From a virus: a stretch of DNA of 40,124 nt. Below are positions 28,651-37,587 of this stretch, piece after piece (positions within the stretch are counted from its first letter, which is position 1; each line of letters starts with the position of its first letter). A program made the position numbers and the translations under genes. Below the pieces are notes generated by a model, which ran no database searches, was not told where the DNA came from, and worked only from the letters and a program-made list of their open reading frames with translations. The stretch lies in IMG/VR virus record IMGVR_UViG_3300003323_000929, positions 1-40,124 of that record, one strand, 5' to 3'.

Positions 28651-29961
28651 TTACATACGTGCGCTTACCGTTAATGGACTGGACTCAGTGTAAAGCATAC
28701 AAACTTGTCCGGTAGTAAGTCCACTAGCAACATTAGCTACAATGGCAGCTCCAGGTACGTTTGTCGCTCCGTAGGGAGAGGTATATGACGTTACCGGGAA
28801 AGATCCACTGCCGTTATACAGTCTATTGGAAGCTCCAGCAATATTCACGGACGTTCTCACCGGGCCGTTGCTTAGCAAAATAGTTGCAAGTGTAGCCCCT
28901 TGTGCATAGCCACAGCCAACAAACATGCCAGCAGGATACAGGATAAAATATCGCTGGCAGCGAGCCAATTCTTGCTGAAAATCAACTGTAGCAAATGGCA
29001 GTAAGGTATCAGAATCCACCCAAGAAACGTCAGTAATGTTCATCTGACGATTCAAAGTATCCAGTTGATTGGATTGGGTAGTGGCTGCTACAAAATTACC
29101 GGCTTGCCAAGCGTTTAGAGTTGAAGTTTGCCAGGTAGTACCTGCGGCAAAAGTAAAAGAAACTTCCGCGGCAAGCGCGTTACTGGTGACCCAAGTCCCG
29201 GTAGTATCTCCCGGAATTTGCACTGAATAGTCAGTCGGAGTTGTGGTAATATTAAAAGTGGTTACAAAAGACCGGTTATTCGCTGCATTTCTAATTGCAA
29301 CAGAAATAGTGGCAGCTTGTGAAGCCGATGCCCTAAAACGGAGCCATGAACTACGTGCTGCAGAACTTCCATAAAGAAGTCGACGAAGATAGTATCCTTC
29401 AATTCGTGTACCTTTTGTAGCAACATCCCCCGCCGCAAGCGAAGCTTTTGCGGTAGTAGTTTTTGCGAACATGTAGCACGGATCGAAATTTGATACAGAG
29501 CCCGTGGTAACTCCACATTGATATACGAACCCGGAACCAGCACCGTTCCCTATCCACTGATCTGCAAAATACCCAACAGCAGCGGTAATAGAAACGGGAG
29601 TTGTAGTTTCCTGTTGAATAGTTCCGTGAGGGTTAAGGATCAAGTTTGGACGACGCGTCGCATACAGCAAATCCTGAGCATCAGTGTAGTTCTTTTGCGA
29701 AGTATCCCCTGCCTGCATCTGAGCCAAGTTGACCGCGTCACCTGACAAGGTGCCCGTGGCAAGGTTCTTGATTTTCTTGAAGTTCCAGTCCAGATCGGCC
29801 GCTGGCTTGCCCTGACCATCCCGAGTAAGAACATTAGACAACCCATTAAATACATCAGTGAGTTGCTGGTTATACTGTGTTGCAAGAATGGTCGTACCCG
29901 GAACAGCTGGAAAAATCGGTGATGCAAGGGGCACAAAGTTTCCGTTACCATCGTAAGGCAT
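28651..29961 (-). CDS. Tail spike or tail fibre protein
   Basis: 436 residues from MPYDGNGNFVPLASPIFPAV. The first 95 residues (GTTILATQYNQQLTDVFNGL, LTRDGQGKPAADLDWNFKKI) are shared with the protein at 30444-30950. The rest is beta-rich, with the FQQELARCQRYFILYPAGMF pattern frequent near the ends of phage fibre proteins. It probably forms the receptor-binding trimer attached by its N-terminus. AAGGAA lies 7 bases before the ATG. Local base composition is lower in GC than in the structural genes upstream, typical of exchangeable receptor modules. Confidence 0.78.
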   Translation of the reverse strand: MPYDGNGNFVPLASPIFPAVPGTTILATQYNQQLTDVFNGLSNVLTRDGQGKPAADLDWNFKKIKNLATGTLSGDAVNLAQMQAGDTSQKNYTDAQDLLYATRRPNLILNPHGTIQQETTTPVSITAAVGYFADQWIGNGAGSGFVYQCGVTTGSVSNFDPCYMFAKTTTAKASLAAGDVATKGTRIEGYYLRRLLYGSSAARSSWLRFRASASQAATISVAIRNAANNRSFVTTFNITTTPTDYSVQIPGDTTGTWVTSNALAAEVSFTFAAGTTWQTSTLNAWQAGNFVAATTQSNQLDTLNRQMNITDVSWVDSDTLLPFATVDFQQELARCQRYFILYPAGMFVGCGYAQGATLATILLSNGPVRTSVNIAGASNRLYNGSGSFPVTSYTSPYGATNVPGAAIVANVASGLTTGQVCMLYTESSPLTVSARM

Positions 29962-29973
29962 GATCTATTCCTT

Positions 29974-30444
29974 TTAGGGATTCTTTCGCAAACTAACTGT
30001 ACGAATTACCCCGCCGCCATTATCAAAAGCGGCACCAGTATTATCAAGTCCCCATGTTGTAGCATCTATTTTACTAAGTACTTTAAAAGAAATACCTGAC
30101 ACTGACAACGATATGTTTTGATTAAGTCCCGGGGGAGCAGAAAAGTACACACGAATACTATACACGTTTGTTGCTGTTTGCACCTGGGTACAGGAGGAAG
30201 GCACACCTCCCCAAAAATCTGTTGCAGCAAAATTATAGGTTACATTGGGCCACGTACCATTAACCGGACCTGACGATGTATTTACAGCATTTCGTCCCTT
30301 CAAATCTTGCAAACTAATAGGGCCAGATAGCTTGTTGCATAACGCTCTAACAAGAGAATCTGCCAGTGTAATTGGAGCATTAGAAGAGTTTCCAAGCTCC
30401 ACGTTAACATCACTGAGAGTTATAGCTCCGGTGGGAGTTGTCAT
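29974..30444 (-). CDS. Small tail-associated protein
   Basis: 156 residues starting MTTPTGAITLSDVNVELGNS. The opening ITLSDVNVELG....PITLADSLVRALCNKLSGPISLQDLKGR is a pattern I associate with phage tail and fibre-accessory proteins. The C-terminal part is beta-rich and relatively AT-rich. It shares one base with the preceding gene (TAATG overlap), so the tail genes are translated in a coupled string. Confidence 0.65.
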   Translation of the reverse strand: MTTPTGAITLSDVNVELGNSSNAPITLADSLVRALCNKLSGPISLQDLKGRNAVNTSSGPVNGTWPNVTYNFAATDFWGGVPSSCTQVQTATNVYSIRVYFSAPPGLNQNISLSVSGISFKVLSKIDATTWGLDNTGAAFDNGGGVIRTVSLRKNP

Positions 30445-30950
30445 TATTGAAAGCCCCCCACATTACCAGATGCAAGGACCGATCCAGTTGACCTGGTATT
30501 TTTACTGAAATTTATTTGATTTGCGGATGGATCAAACTGAGCCCACCAGTTGGTTGTTGTGCTGTCGTAACCCAGATAGATTTTATTATCCGAACCAACC
30601 CATAACAGATTGATTTTTGTAGTTCCATCTGCGAGATAAGCTTGAAGTGGCACAGCATTACCAAGCACTAACTGAGCCTTCACCCGAGCATCGATGGCCG
30701 GAATCAGCTGATCCAAACGAACAGCGTCCGAGTTAGCTACCCCAGGAGCCAAATTAGTCAGCTTCTGGTTATTCCAGTTGATTGTGGCGTTAGGTTTGCC
30801 CTGCCCGTCCCGCGTGAGGCAATTGCTTAAGGCAGCGGCCATGTCCAGAATCTGCTGGTTATACTGGTTAGCGGTAATCGTAGTTCCAGCCACCGCCGGA
30901 AACAGCGGGGGAGAAACAGGATTGTAAACGCCGTTGCCATCGTAGGGCAT
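30444..30950 (-). CDS. Tail protein, paralogue of the spike N-terminus
   Basis: 168 residues from MPYDGNGVYNPVSPPLFPAV. Residues 1-90 parallel the N-terminus of the 436-residue spike (FPAVAGTTITANQYNQQILD, LTRDGQGKPNATINWNNQKL). The remainder (NLLWVGSDNKIYLGYDSTTT, WWAQFDPSANQINFS) is a short beta region ending in Gly/Phe. It may be a second fibre or an adaptor that shares an attachment site with the spike. CCGGAG ribosome site, within the leader motif shared with the gene at 11232. Confidence 0.72.
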   Translation of the reverse strand: MPYDGNGVYNPVSPPLFPAVAGTTITANQYNQQILDMAAALSNCLTRDGQGKPNATINWNNQKLTNLAPGVANSDAVRLDQLIPAIDARVKAQLVLGNAVPLQAYLADGTTKINLLWVGSDNKIYLGYDSTTTNWWAQFDPSANQINFSKNTRSTGSVLASGNVGGFQ

Positions 30951-30992
30951 GATAAACTCCGGAATGTTCTATCGCCGTACATTACGGCATTT
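30951..30992 (-). promoter_or_regulatory. Leader motif shared with the gene at 11232
   Basis: Read on the minus strand: AAATGCCGTAATGTAC (30992-30977), 13 bases, then CATTCCGGAGTT before the ATG at 30950. The 16-mer is identical to 11189-11204. ACATTCCGGAG is also found at 8187-8197. Confidence 0.5.
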
Positions 30993-33033
30993 ATTGTTGA
31001 CTGGTATCCGCGTTGGTTCCAACCGAAACGCCGCCGAGCAGGCCTTGAACCAAGGAACGCGCCTTTTCCGAGTTCGGGGGGATTCGGGCCAGCTCTTTCA
31101 ACTGCGCAATGCCTTCGGGGGAAGTTAGCATTTTGTCCAGAGCAGTGAGTGCACTGGCTTGATATCGAGCCTCGCCAGCTCGAGCCACCTTCTCAAACGG
31201 CAGGAACCCGAACACGCGCATCAGGTTGGAGGGTACGTTGTTGCCCGCTTCAGTTGCAATTTCAGCCGGATTCATGCCTCGAATGGTGGCCGGACGCTTG
31301 GCTTGCTGTGCGGCGATCTGCAGGAAATTTTCAAACCCCGGAAGCAAATCGGTGTCACGCATACCCTGCGCCCGGGCCATACCGACGAGCGTGTCCCGCA
31401 GCCCCTGCCGTTTGACCTCATTCCCGAACAAAGCGGAAACGTTGGATGCGAACTTGTCCGGAGTGCCATTCGGGCCAACATTGGTTAGCTCGCCCATCGT
31501 TCGGGCAAGGTAACTCTTGGCCGCGTCCAAGAATGCTGCTTGTTGGCCAGCTTGTCGCATGTTGCGTTCGGCGGTCAGGATGTTGCTTGTCCCGCCCGGG
31601 GTCGTGCCTTGCTTGAAGATACTGTCAGCAAGTGTCCGGGCGGCGTTCACATCTTCCTGCGAACCAGTCTTACCAGCCAACTGCCCGATAACTGACTTCT
31701 TGAGCGGGTCGACCAAATTCTCACTCATGGTCTTGTATAGGTCGTTGCCGGCCTTAAAAGCCGGAAACAGTTCTCCCATTTGCCCGCGAAGACTGTCAAG
31801 CACATCGCGCAGTTTCTTATCCTGGAAAGCATCGACACTGGCTTTGTTGAGCCCAGGAGCTTTGACGTCCCTATAAACCTGCTTGAGCACTTCGTTTAGT
31901 TGTGTCAAGTCGGTAATGGGGACGTTTTTAGGCACAGTTTCCTGCACCCCGGTGGCAAAAGTAGTGGGGCCAGCCGCAGGCTGCTTCACCGGATTCGGGA
32001 TTTGCAGACGACTGGCCAGGTTGTTCAGAGCATCACCGAGGGTAGTGTTGGGATATTTGGAAGCCAAGGTCTGCACCTGGGCTTGCATCCCCTTGACAAC
32101 ATCTTCGGGCAAAGTACCACCTTGCTCATAAAGCTTGGTAACGGCTTGAGTACGCAGCTGTTTCGCCTTGTTGATAACTTCCGTTGCGGCATCCTGCATG
32201 GAATTTGCCGCCGTGTTGGGCTGCACCACTTGCCCAGGAAGTTTTCCAGTAACTTGCTTGGCAATGTCTGCGAGTTGATTCGGCTGCGAATTCAGGATAT
32301 TCTGGATGCGCGGACCTAGCTCGGAGTTTGCCAGTGCATTTTCCAAGCTATCCACATTGGTGCGGCGACCGAGGGCTTGCCCCAAGGTGATGGGAGAACC
32401 GGCTTTGATGGCCACGTTCATCTTTTGCAAGGCTGCGGCAAGCTCTGCATCCGACACATCAGACAGAGCCCGACGAGCCAAATCAGCCGTATTGCCCCCT
32501 AGAGCCGCTTTGGCTGCGCTGGGAGCTGCACCTCCGGCAATTGCCCCGATCAGACGCCCCGGAGCACCCGCCACCCGCTCGCCAACTTCACCTCCCAGGC
32601 CGGACAGGGTGCCGGTAATAACTTTGGTGGCAACCGACCCAGGGCCAATGGCCATACCGCCAATACCCTGTCCTGCGGAATCGACGTACTTTTCAGCCGT
32701 ACCTTGAGGCGAATGCAGGACGTTTTCCAGGTCCTGTTTCGGGCTGTTCGTCTTGTCGATTTTGGCCTGAACTTCTGGCGAGTTTTTAAAAGCCCCACCA
32801 ACGTCCGGCATATTTGCAGCACCTTCCATGATCAGGTTCGGAAGGCTTGCAACGCCCTTCACAAGACCAGAGCCAAGTGCCTTCACCAATCCCCACGCGG
32901 AGTTGGGATCGGGAAGGTTTTGCTGCTGGGCGGCCGGAGCAGCGGGACTTGCAGGGGCTGCAGCTGCCGGGGTATCCGGAGCCTCGACTTCATAGCGAGC
33001 CCCATCAGGACCTTGAATCTCGTATCGCGGCAT
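30991..33033 (-). CDS. Internal virion / DNA-ejection protein, 680 residues
   Basis: Starts MPRYEIQGPDGARYEVEAPD, then an Ala/Pro linker, a Gly-rich hydrophobic region (residues about 100-190, with GPGSVATKVITGTLSGLGGE) and a very long helical body ending SEKARSLVQGLLGGVSVGTN. The N-terminal Y-E-I-xGPDG-x-x-Y-E-V is typical of podovirus ejection proteins. Expected to be packaged in the head and delivered into the host envelope with the DNA. It shares a TAATG overlap with the next upstream gene. Third and largest of three adjacent ejection-type proteins. Confidence 0.72.
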   Translation of the reverse strand: MPRYEIQGPDGARYEVEAPDTPAAAAPASPAAPAAQQQNLPDPNSAWGLVKALGSGLVKGVASLPNLIMEGAANMPDVGGAFKNSPEVQAKIDKTNSPKQDLENVLHSPQGTAEKYVDSAGQGIGGMAIGPGSVATKVITGTLSGLGGEVGERVAGAPGRLIGAIAGGAAPSAAKAALGGNTADLARRALSDVSDAELAAALQKMNVAIKAGSPITLGQALGRRTNVDSLENALANSELGPRIQNILNSQPNQLADIAKQVTGKLPGQVVQPNTAANSMQDAATEVINKAKQLRTQAVTKLYEQGGTLPEDVVKGMQAQVQTLASKYPNTTLGDALNNLASRLQIPNPVKQPAAGPTTFATGVQETVPKNVPITDLTQLNEVLKQVYRDVKAPGLNKASVDAFQDKKLRDVLDSLRGQMGELFPAFKAGNDLYKTMSENLVDPLKKSVIGQLAGKTGSQEDVNAARTLADSIFKQGTTPGGTSNILTAERNMRQAGQQAAFLDAAKSYLARTMGELTNVGPNGTPDKFASNVSALFGNEVKRQGLRDTLVGMARAQGMRDTDLLPGFENFLQIAAQQAKRPATIRGMNPAEIATEAGNNVPSNLMRVFGFLPFEKVARAGEARYQASALTALDKMLTSPEGIAQLKELARIPPNSEKARSLVQGLLGGVSVGTNADTSQQ

Positions 33034-34703
33034 TAGTCGATCCTCCGCAGAATCTTGAACCCGGACGGCAGACCAAGGGCTTCCGGCGTCGGAAGTTGGC
33101 CTTGCGACTGGTCAAACTTGTAGTCAAAGCCCTTCAAGCTGCCGTTGTTGCGCTGGTACTCATCCATGCGTTTGAACTGCGACAGGGTGTTGTTGCTCGA
33201 CTGTTCTAGACGATCCAAGATCTTGTCGAAAGCGGCCGGGTCGTTGTTGATCGACCCGATCATCTTGTCGATGTACTCACGGTCAGTGTCAGTAGGGTTG
33301 AAGCCCAACTGCTTAACCTGCGGGAGTGCCAACGATTTGAGAGTTGCCTGCAGATCTTGCGTGTTCGCCAATTGCTTCGGAGTGAGCTGAAAACCAAGGG
33401 CATTTGCAAAAGCCGCAGCACGCTCTTGTGTACTGGCAAACGCACCGCCAAAGGTTCCTCCCTTGAGGTTTTGACGAATCTGGTTAACCACCTTGAGCGA
33501 TTCACCAGCCTTTTGCGCTGCATCTCGTTGAGCCGTAACGAAGTCAATATCCTTGGTTCGCTGGGCTTGATCAGCAGCCGCGATGGATTTGTTCCAGGGT
33601 ACGACGCCCGTAGACCCTCCGGGTTGTGTTGGGGTACCATTGCCCCCACCCGCTCCCGTCGAGGCGCCCATGCGTTGCAACTCGGACGCAATCGCCTGTT
33701 TATCGGCGTCTGTTTTGGCGTTGACGTACTCGTTTCGCAGGATGGCCACACGGTCAGCATCACGGCCAGCTTGCACTGACGGGGGTATGACCATGTTGGT
33801 GGGGGTAGCTGTAGCCGGCAATGCCCCCGGGGCACCGACACCAGCTCCAGCAACTTGCGCCCGAGTCGGGTAAGCAGTACCTTGCGGGTTTTCAATCGGG
33901 TACGGGTCAAGTTGCGCTTTGGCCGATTCTTTCGCATAAGCGATTCGACCTGCTTGCTCCGCTTGCGGACCCATAATCCCTGCAACAGGACGAGCCGTCC
34001 CGTTCCCAGTCGGCTGAACCAGCATACCGGATTCGGGGATAACCATCGGCTTACCTCGGGTAAGCATCGCTTCGGCTAGTTGTTTGCCACTAGGATCAGC
34101 TGCCGCAGACACAGCAAATTCTTGCGGAGTGAGTCCAGGAGTAAGCTGGGCCACCACATCGGCAATCGTTCGACCCGGAACTTGTTGCGGAGCAGCCCCT
34201 TGAACAGGTTGCCCATCCGGACCAACCTGCGGCTGTGCAGGAACAGCTCCACCACCACCAACCAGACCCTTGATGAGCCGGGTGAACGGGGTGTTTTCCT
34301 TGTTCAAGGAATCCATGTCCGTTTGGCCCAGTTTCTGCATCTCCGGGTATTGGCTCAGAATAGCTTGAACCGCTTGCTGTCGCGTCGGGCCGTTCGCGGT
34401 TTGATCCGCATAGTTCGTAACTGCCTGATTGCGAGCCGCAAGGTAGTTCTTGGCCGCTTCGTTTTCAATATCGTTGACACGATCCTGTCCCTTCACCATG
34501 GCGAGAGTACCAAGGATGTTGGCCAGTGCGGTACCGGCGTTGGCCCCGCCGACATACACCTGACCTGCCATATGGCCTTGCGGCTGTTGCATGGCGTTTG
34601 CAGCCAAAGCCTCCAGAATCTTCTGTTTGGCCTGGGCTTGCTGGACGGTCTGGGTGTAGTCGTTAGGGACTACCAGCTGTTGAGGTTGTGCGGGTGTCGG
34701 CAT
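33033..34703 (-). CDS. Internal virion / DNA-ejection protein, 556 residues
   Basis: Starts MPTPAQPQQLVVPNDYTQTV. An open frame extends to 34802, but its extra 33 residues overlap the upstream gene and lack a ribosome site, whereas AAAGGTG lies 6 bases before 34703. Ala/Gln/Gly-rich with a helical N-terminus, a long Pro/Gly-rich middle and a helical C-terminal third (TKDIDFVTAQRDAAQKAGES). It lies between two other ejection-type genes in the P22-like gene order, supporting a role as an internal protein forming part of the DNA-delivery conduit. Confidence 0.68.
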   Translation of the reverse strand: MPTPAQPQQLVVPNDYTQTVQQAQAKQKILEALAANAMQQPQGHMAGQVYVGGANAGTALANILGTLAMVKGQDRVNDIENEAAKNYLAARNQAVTNYADQTANGPTRQQAVQAILSQYPEMQKLGQTDMDSLNKENTPFTRLIKGLVGGGGAVPAQPQVGPDGQPVQGAAPQQVPGRTIADVVAQLTPGLTPQEFAVSAAADPSGKQLAEAMLTRGKPMVIPESGMLVQPTGNGTARPVAGIMGPQAEQAGRIAYAKESAKAQLDPYPIENPQGTAYPTRAQVAGAGVGAPGALPATATPTNMVIPPSVQAGRDADRVAILRNEYVNAKTDADKQAIASELQRMGASTGAGGGNGTPTQPGGSTGVVPWNKSIAAADQAQRTKDIDFVTAQRDAAQKAGESLKVVNQIRQNLKGGTFGGAFASTQERAAAFANALGFQLTPKQLANTQDLQATLKSLALPQVKQLGFNPTDTDREYIDKMIGSINNDPAAFDKILDRLEQSSNNTLSQFKRMDEYQRNNGSLKGFDYKFDQSQGQLPTPEALGLPSGFKILRRID

Positions 34704-34716
34704 GTTGGCACCTTTA

Positions 34717-35586
34717 TCAGAACATTGCGAAGCCGAGAGCAGCCAAGCCGCCAAGCTGGCCAACAGTGCCCCACGTAGAAGCGTTATTAGCATTGGAGAC
34801 ATTGGTCTGGTTCAACGCCGCATTGTATCCGCTTTGCGTGGCTCCCATGAGGTCAGGGGCTTGAGCGTTGCCAGCTGCGCCCTGTGCACCAGATGGCATA
34901 TTAACCCCGAGCATCGAGCGGAGATTGTTCAGGGTATTCCAGTTGGTGGTGTACTTCTGAAGTTCCTGGCTCAGATAGCTATCTCGGGCCTTGTTGTTCA
35001 GGTCGGCATTGCTGTAAGCCTGTTGGAAGGCTTGCTGCTGTGCTTGCTGACCTTGCTGTACCGCCGCGTTGTTTGCTTGCTGGTATGCAGCCGCCTTATT
35101 TCGGTCGAACGTCGCCATCTGCTCCTTGTAAGCATCCGAGTTCGGGTCAAAGCCCTGATTCGTCAACTTGGTTTCAAGGTCAGTTTGTTGGCGCGTGAAT
35201 TGCGGATCGAGGTTGGCCGAATACTGATCGTAGACAGCTTTCACAGCCGCATTGCGAGCGTTGTCGCCAATCGAGCTGTCAACGTTGGTAACCATTGCCG
35301 GAGCACCGGCCCAATTCGGACCCTGATTTGCATTTGTAAATGCAGAACCAATGCTGCCCCGAGCCATCCCGCTTAAGTAATTTTGGCTGTTGAGATTAGC
35401 CTGCTGATCCGGGCTCAGCGTGGTGTTGAAGGTCTGACCATCCCAGCTGGTCGACCCATACGGATTGTTGGTGTTGATTCGTCCCAGCATCGTGTTAAAC
35501 AATGCTGTTTGCCGGTTTTGGTTCCCCTGCTCCTGAGCAACGCCAACGTAGTCAGGGGAGTCCGGTGCGCTCGATTTGCCGCCCAT
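34717..35586 (-). CDS. Internal virion / DNA-ejection protein, 289 residues
   Basis: Starts MGGKSSAPDSPDYVGVAQEQ, then Gln/Asn-rich sequence with NNPYGSTSWDG, and helices (FTRQQTDLETKLTNQGFDPN, AYQQANNAAVQQGQQAQQQA). The C-terminus is hydrophobic (GTVGQLGGLAALGFAMF) and could insert in a membrane. Small Gln-rich internal proteins with this MGGKSSAPxxPD..GVAxxQ start are common in podoviruses. AGGAG lies 9 bases before the ATG. It overlaps the GNAT gene by 35 bases. Confidence 0.7.
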   Translation of the reverse strand: MGGKSSAPDSPDYVGVAQEQGNQNRQTALFNTMLGRINTNNPYGSTSWDGQTFNTTLSPDQQANLNSQNYLSGMARGSIGSAFTNANQGPNWAGAPAMVTNVDSSIGDNARNAAVKAVYDQYSANLDPQFTRQQTDLETKLTNQGFDPNSDAYKEQMATFDRNKAAAYQQANNAAVQQGQQAQQQAFQQAYSNADLNNKARDSYLSQELQKYTTNWNTLNNLRSMLGVNMPSGAQGAAGNAQAPDLMGATQSGYNAALNQTNVSNANNASTWGTVGQLGGLAALGFAMF

Positions 35587-36010
35587 TTTCAGGCTCCTGT
35601 TTTAGCCACTTACATTCGTCTTTTTTCATCCCGTAGATCAGCAGAGCGCCGCACGGGTGGGCATCTTTCAGGGTCGCCTGAATCTTAAACCCAAGGTGTT
35701 CGTCGAAGCGCCGAGCTGCGTGGTTGTTTTCAGCCACAAGGCCGAGAACCAACTTGCAACCAAGCTGACGAAACGGATAGTCAAAGCATTTGAAGAGATA
35801 CTGCCGGGTCATCCACCGGGCTCCGGGCTCGGCGGCGACGTGCATCTGAATACTAGCACCGTTAAAATTGTCGTACAAGACTGCAGCAATGATCCGATCG
35901 TCTTGAACGAGTGCGATAGTCTTTCCGGACCCGGGAATAAAAGTGCCGCCTGTGCGGCGGCAAATCCAGTCTCCCACAAGGTCGTCGTGCCCCAGAAGGA
36001 TGCGCTTCAC
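35552..36010 (-). CDS. GNAT-family N-acetyltransferase
   Basis: 152 residues, GTG start overlapping the nozzle stop (GTGA). IIAAVLYDNFNGASIQMHVA and WMTRQYLFKCFDYPFRQLGC, then LVLGLVAENNHAARRFDEHL, and LGFKIQATLKDAHPCGALLI form the GNAT core (VLGLVAENNHAARR with the acyl-CoA pyrophosphate loop region, then LGF at beta 6). It would acetylate an amine or protein using acetyl-CoA; the substrate is unknown. Acetyltransferases inside phage tail/ejection gene clusters are known from other podoviruses as unexplained passengers. Confidence 0.7.
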   Translation of the reverse strand: MKRILLGHDDLVGDWICRRTGGTFIPGSGKTIALVQDDRIIAAVLYDNFNGASIQMHVAAEPGARWMTRQYLFKCFDYPFRQLGCKLVLGLVAENNHAARRFDEHLGFKIQATLKDAHPCGALLIYGMKKDECKWLKQEPENGRQIERTGLP

Positions 36011-37584
36011 AGGAATTCTCCGACTTCAAAGATATGGTCAGTTGTCATCCAGCGGCATTGCTCCCGATTGGATGTGACCTGAAGCATGGTAGCTGCGTAA
36101 TGCCCCACCCAAGCTGCGGCCGTGGCCCAAGACTGGTTGATCTGGAAGTCGGCTCCCCAGGTAGATGCATCCCATAGGGACGTGTCCCAGATACCGCCTG
36201 AAGGTGGCACTGGAGGAAGCTGACCCGTCAGAAACTCATCCCGGAAGTCCACGGCCAAGCCCACCAAGCTTGCTACGGAGGACACAACCTGAATATTGGG
36301 GCGAATCAACTTCCACTGCTTATTGTTGCCGGGATACCCGAAATGATCGTAGCCCGACTTACTCAGTGCCACAATGTTCGCGGTATCATCGGAGAAGCCT
36401 GTCCAGGCTTTGTACACAGCCGACCCCCTGCACATGTACAGGTTCGAGCCTAAAACTGCAAAATCTTGACCACCCATTCCTGTGAAACGGGTCCAGGCAT
36501 TTGTCTGTGTGTTCATGACAAACTGCACAGAGTTCGCAGCGTTGCCGCCGATCGGTACATTCACAAGGATGAATGGAGCCGTGCTGTATTGTATGCATGA
36601 CCACCCCTTCGTATTGCGGTTTTGAGCAACAGCCGAAATCCAGGCGTTGATGATCGTATCTGTAATGCTGATCGTACGGTCAATTGAGCTGGATTGGAAC
36701 GCCTTCGAAAGCGGATACAAACCGTCTTCCAAGACCACGAGCAAATCGCCTCCGAACTTGCAGAACGGACGCTGCCCGATGGGTTTGGCCAGGTTATACA
36801 CACCGACCAAGTTCCACGCGGTTGCGCTGCTCGGATCGGTGCCTTGGAACACTGCAAATTGCCCTTCGCTCGTTACGAAAACTGCCAGGTCATCCACACC
36901 CGAACCGCCGTCAAGCGTCCAGGTGCCCATCGCAACAAGCGTACCGCCCTTAGAAAAGATACCTTGGAGGGGGAACTCGGCTGCGCTGCCTGCAATCGCG
37001 CCGACGCCAAGGTAGAAAAAGCTCAATCGATTCGTCGGGATGAAGAAGAGACGGTTTTTAAAAACGTTCACATTAATCATCTGGCTCGACACAGCACCCC
37101 CGGCAAAAGTCAAAGCCGGGGATGAGGTAGCATTGAGAGCCTTCCACGAAGTTCCGTCATATAACTGAACATCGTCCGATCCGTTACATGCATGTAGGAA
37201 CCATCCTGCCGAATTCTGGAAGTTAACATACTGCATAAATCCGTTGGAAATGGTTGCTACCGCGGACCCAACTACACCTGCAGTTGTAACATCGAAAATC
37301 CCCGAATCCGTAGTGCAAAACAACTTCTGACCGGAAGCTGTTGAGGAGTATGCCATCAAAGTTCTGGTGTTGCCAGTAAACCCAGTCACATAAGACAAAT
37401 GACCCTGACGGGTTTCAACCCAACTTTCCCGGGGGAACCAGTTGTCAAGAACGATCGACTCGCCTTCCGGTACGCCTGCCCAAGGATCGCGGGCATTCCA
37501 CCCGTGAATCGGGGCCAACTTTGTCCCTGGCCGCGAAATGCGACGTTGGGAGGGACGCTTCGAAGCCAGGGGTTGACGTAGCAT
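36007..37584 (-). CDS. Tail nozzle / packaged-DNA stabilisation protein (P22 gp10-like)
   Basis: 525 residues from MLRQPLASKRPSQRRISRPG. Beta-propeller-like repeats through most of the length (LDNWFPRESWVETRQGHLSY, GQKLFCTTDSGIFDVTTAG, NGSDDVQLYDGTSWKALNA, LAVFVTSEGQFAVFQGTDPS), each ending in short aromatic-Gly strands. Phages of the P22 type use such a protein to seal the portal and hold the DNA in. Its place directly after the connector candidate supports this. No clear ribosome site is seen; translation may be coupled to the gene upstream. Confidence 0.72.
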   Translation of the reverse strand: MLRQPLASKRPSQRRISRPGTKLAPIHGWNARDPWAGVPEGESIVLDNWFPRESWVETRQGHLSYVTGFTGNTRTLMAYSSTASGQKLFCTTDSGIFDVTTAGVVGSAVATISNGFMQYVNFQNSAGWFLHACNGSDDVQLYDGTSWKALNATSSPALTFAGGAVSSQMINVNVFKNRLFFIPTNRLSFFYLGVGAIAGSAAEFPLQGIFSKGGTLVAMGTWTLDGGSGVDDLAVFVTSEGQFAVFQGTDPSSATAWNLVGVYNLAKPIGQRPFCKFGGDLLVVLEDGLYPLSKAFQSSSIDRTISITDTIINAWISAVAQNRNTKGWSCIQYSTAPFILVNVPIGGNAANSVQFVMNTQTNAWTRFTGMGGQDFAVLGSNLYMCRGSAVYKAWTGFSDDTANIVALSKSGYDHFGYPGNNKQWKLIRPNIQVVSSVASLVGLAVDFRDEFLTGQLPPVPPSGGIWDTSLWDASTWGADFQINQSWATAAAWVGHYAATMLQVTSNREQCRWMTTDHIFEVGEFL

Positions 37585-37587
37585 GAT

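Noticed and set aside
34704-34802. 33-residue extension of the ejection protein with a hydrophobic N-terminus resembling a signal peptide
   Set aside because: It is the shifted reading of the end of the upstream ejection-protein gene; the ATG at 34703 has its own ribosome site.
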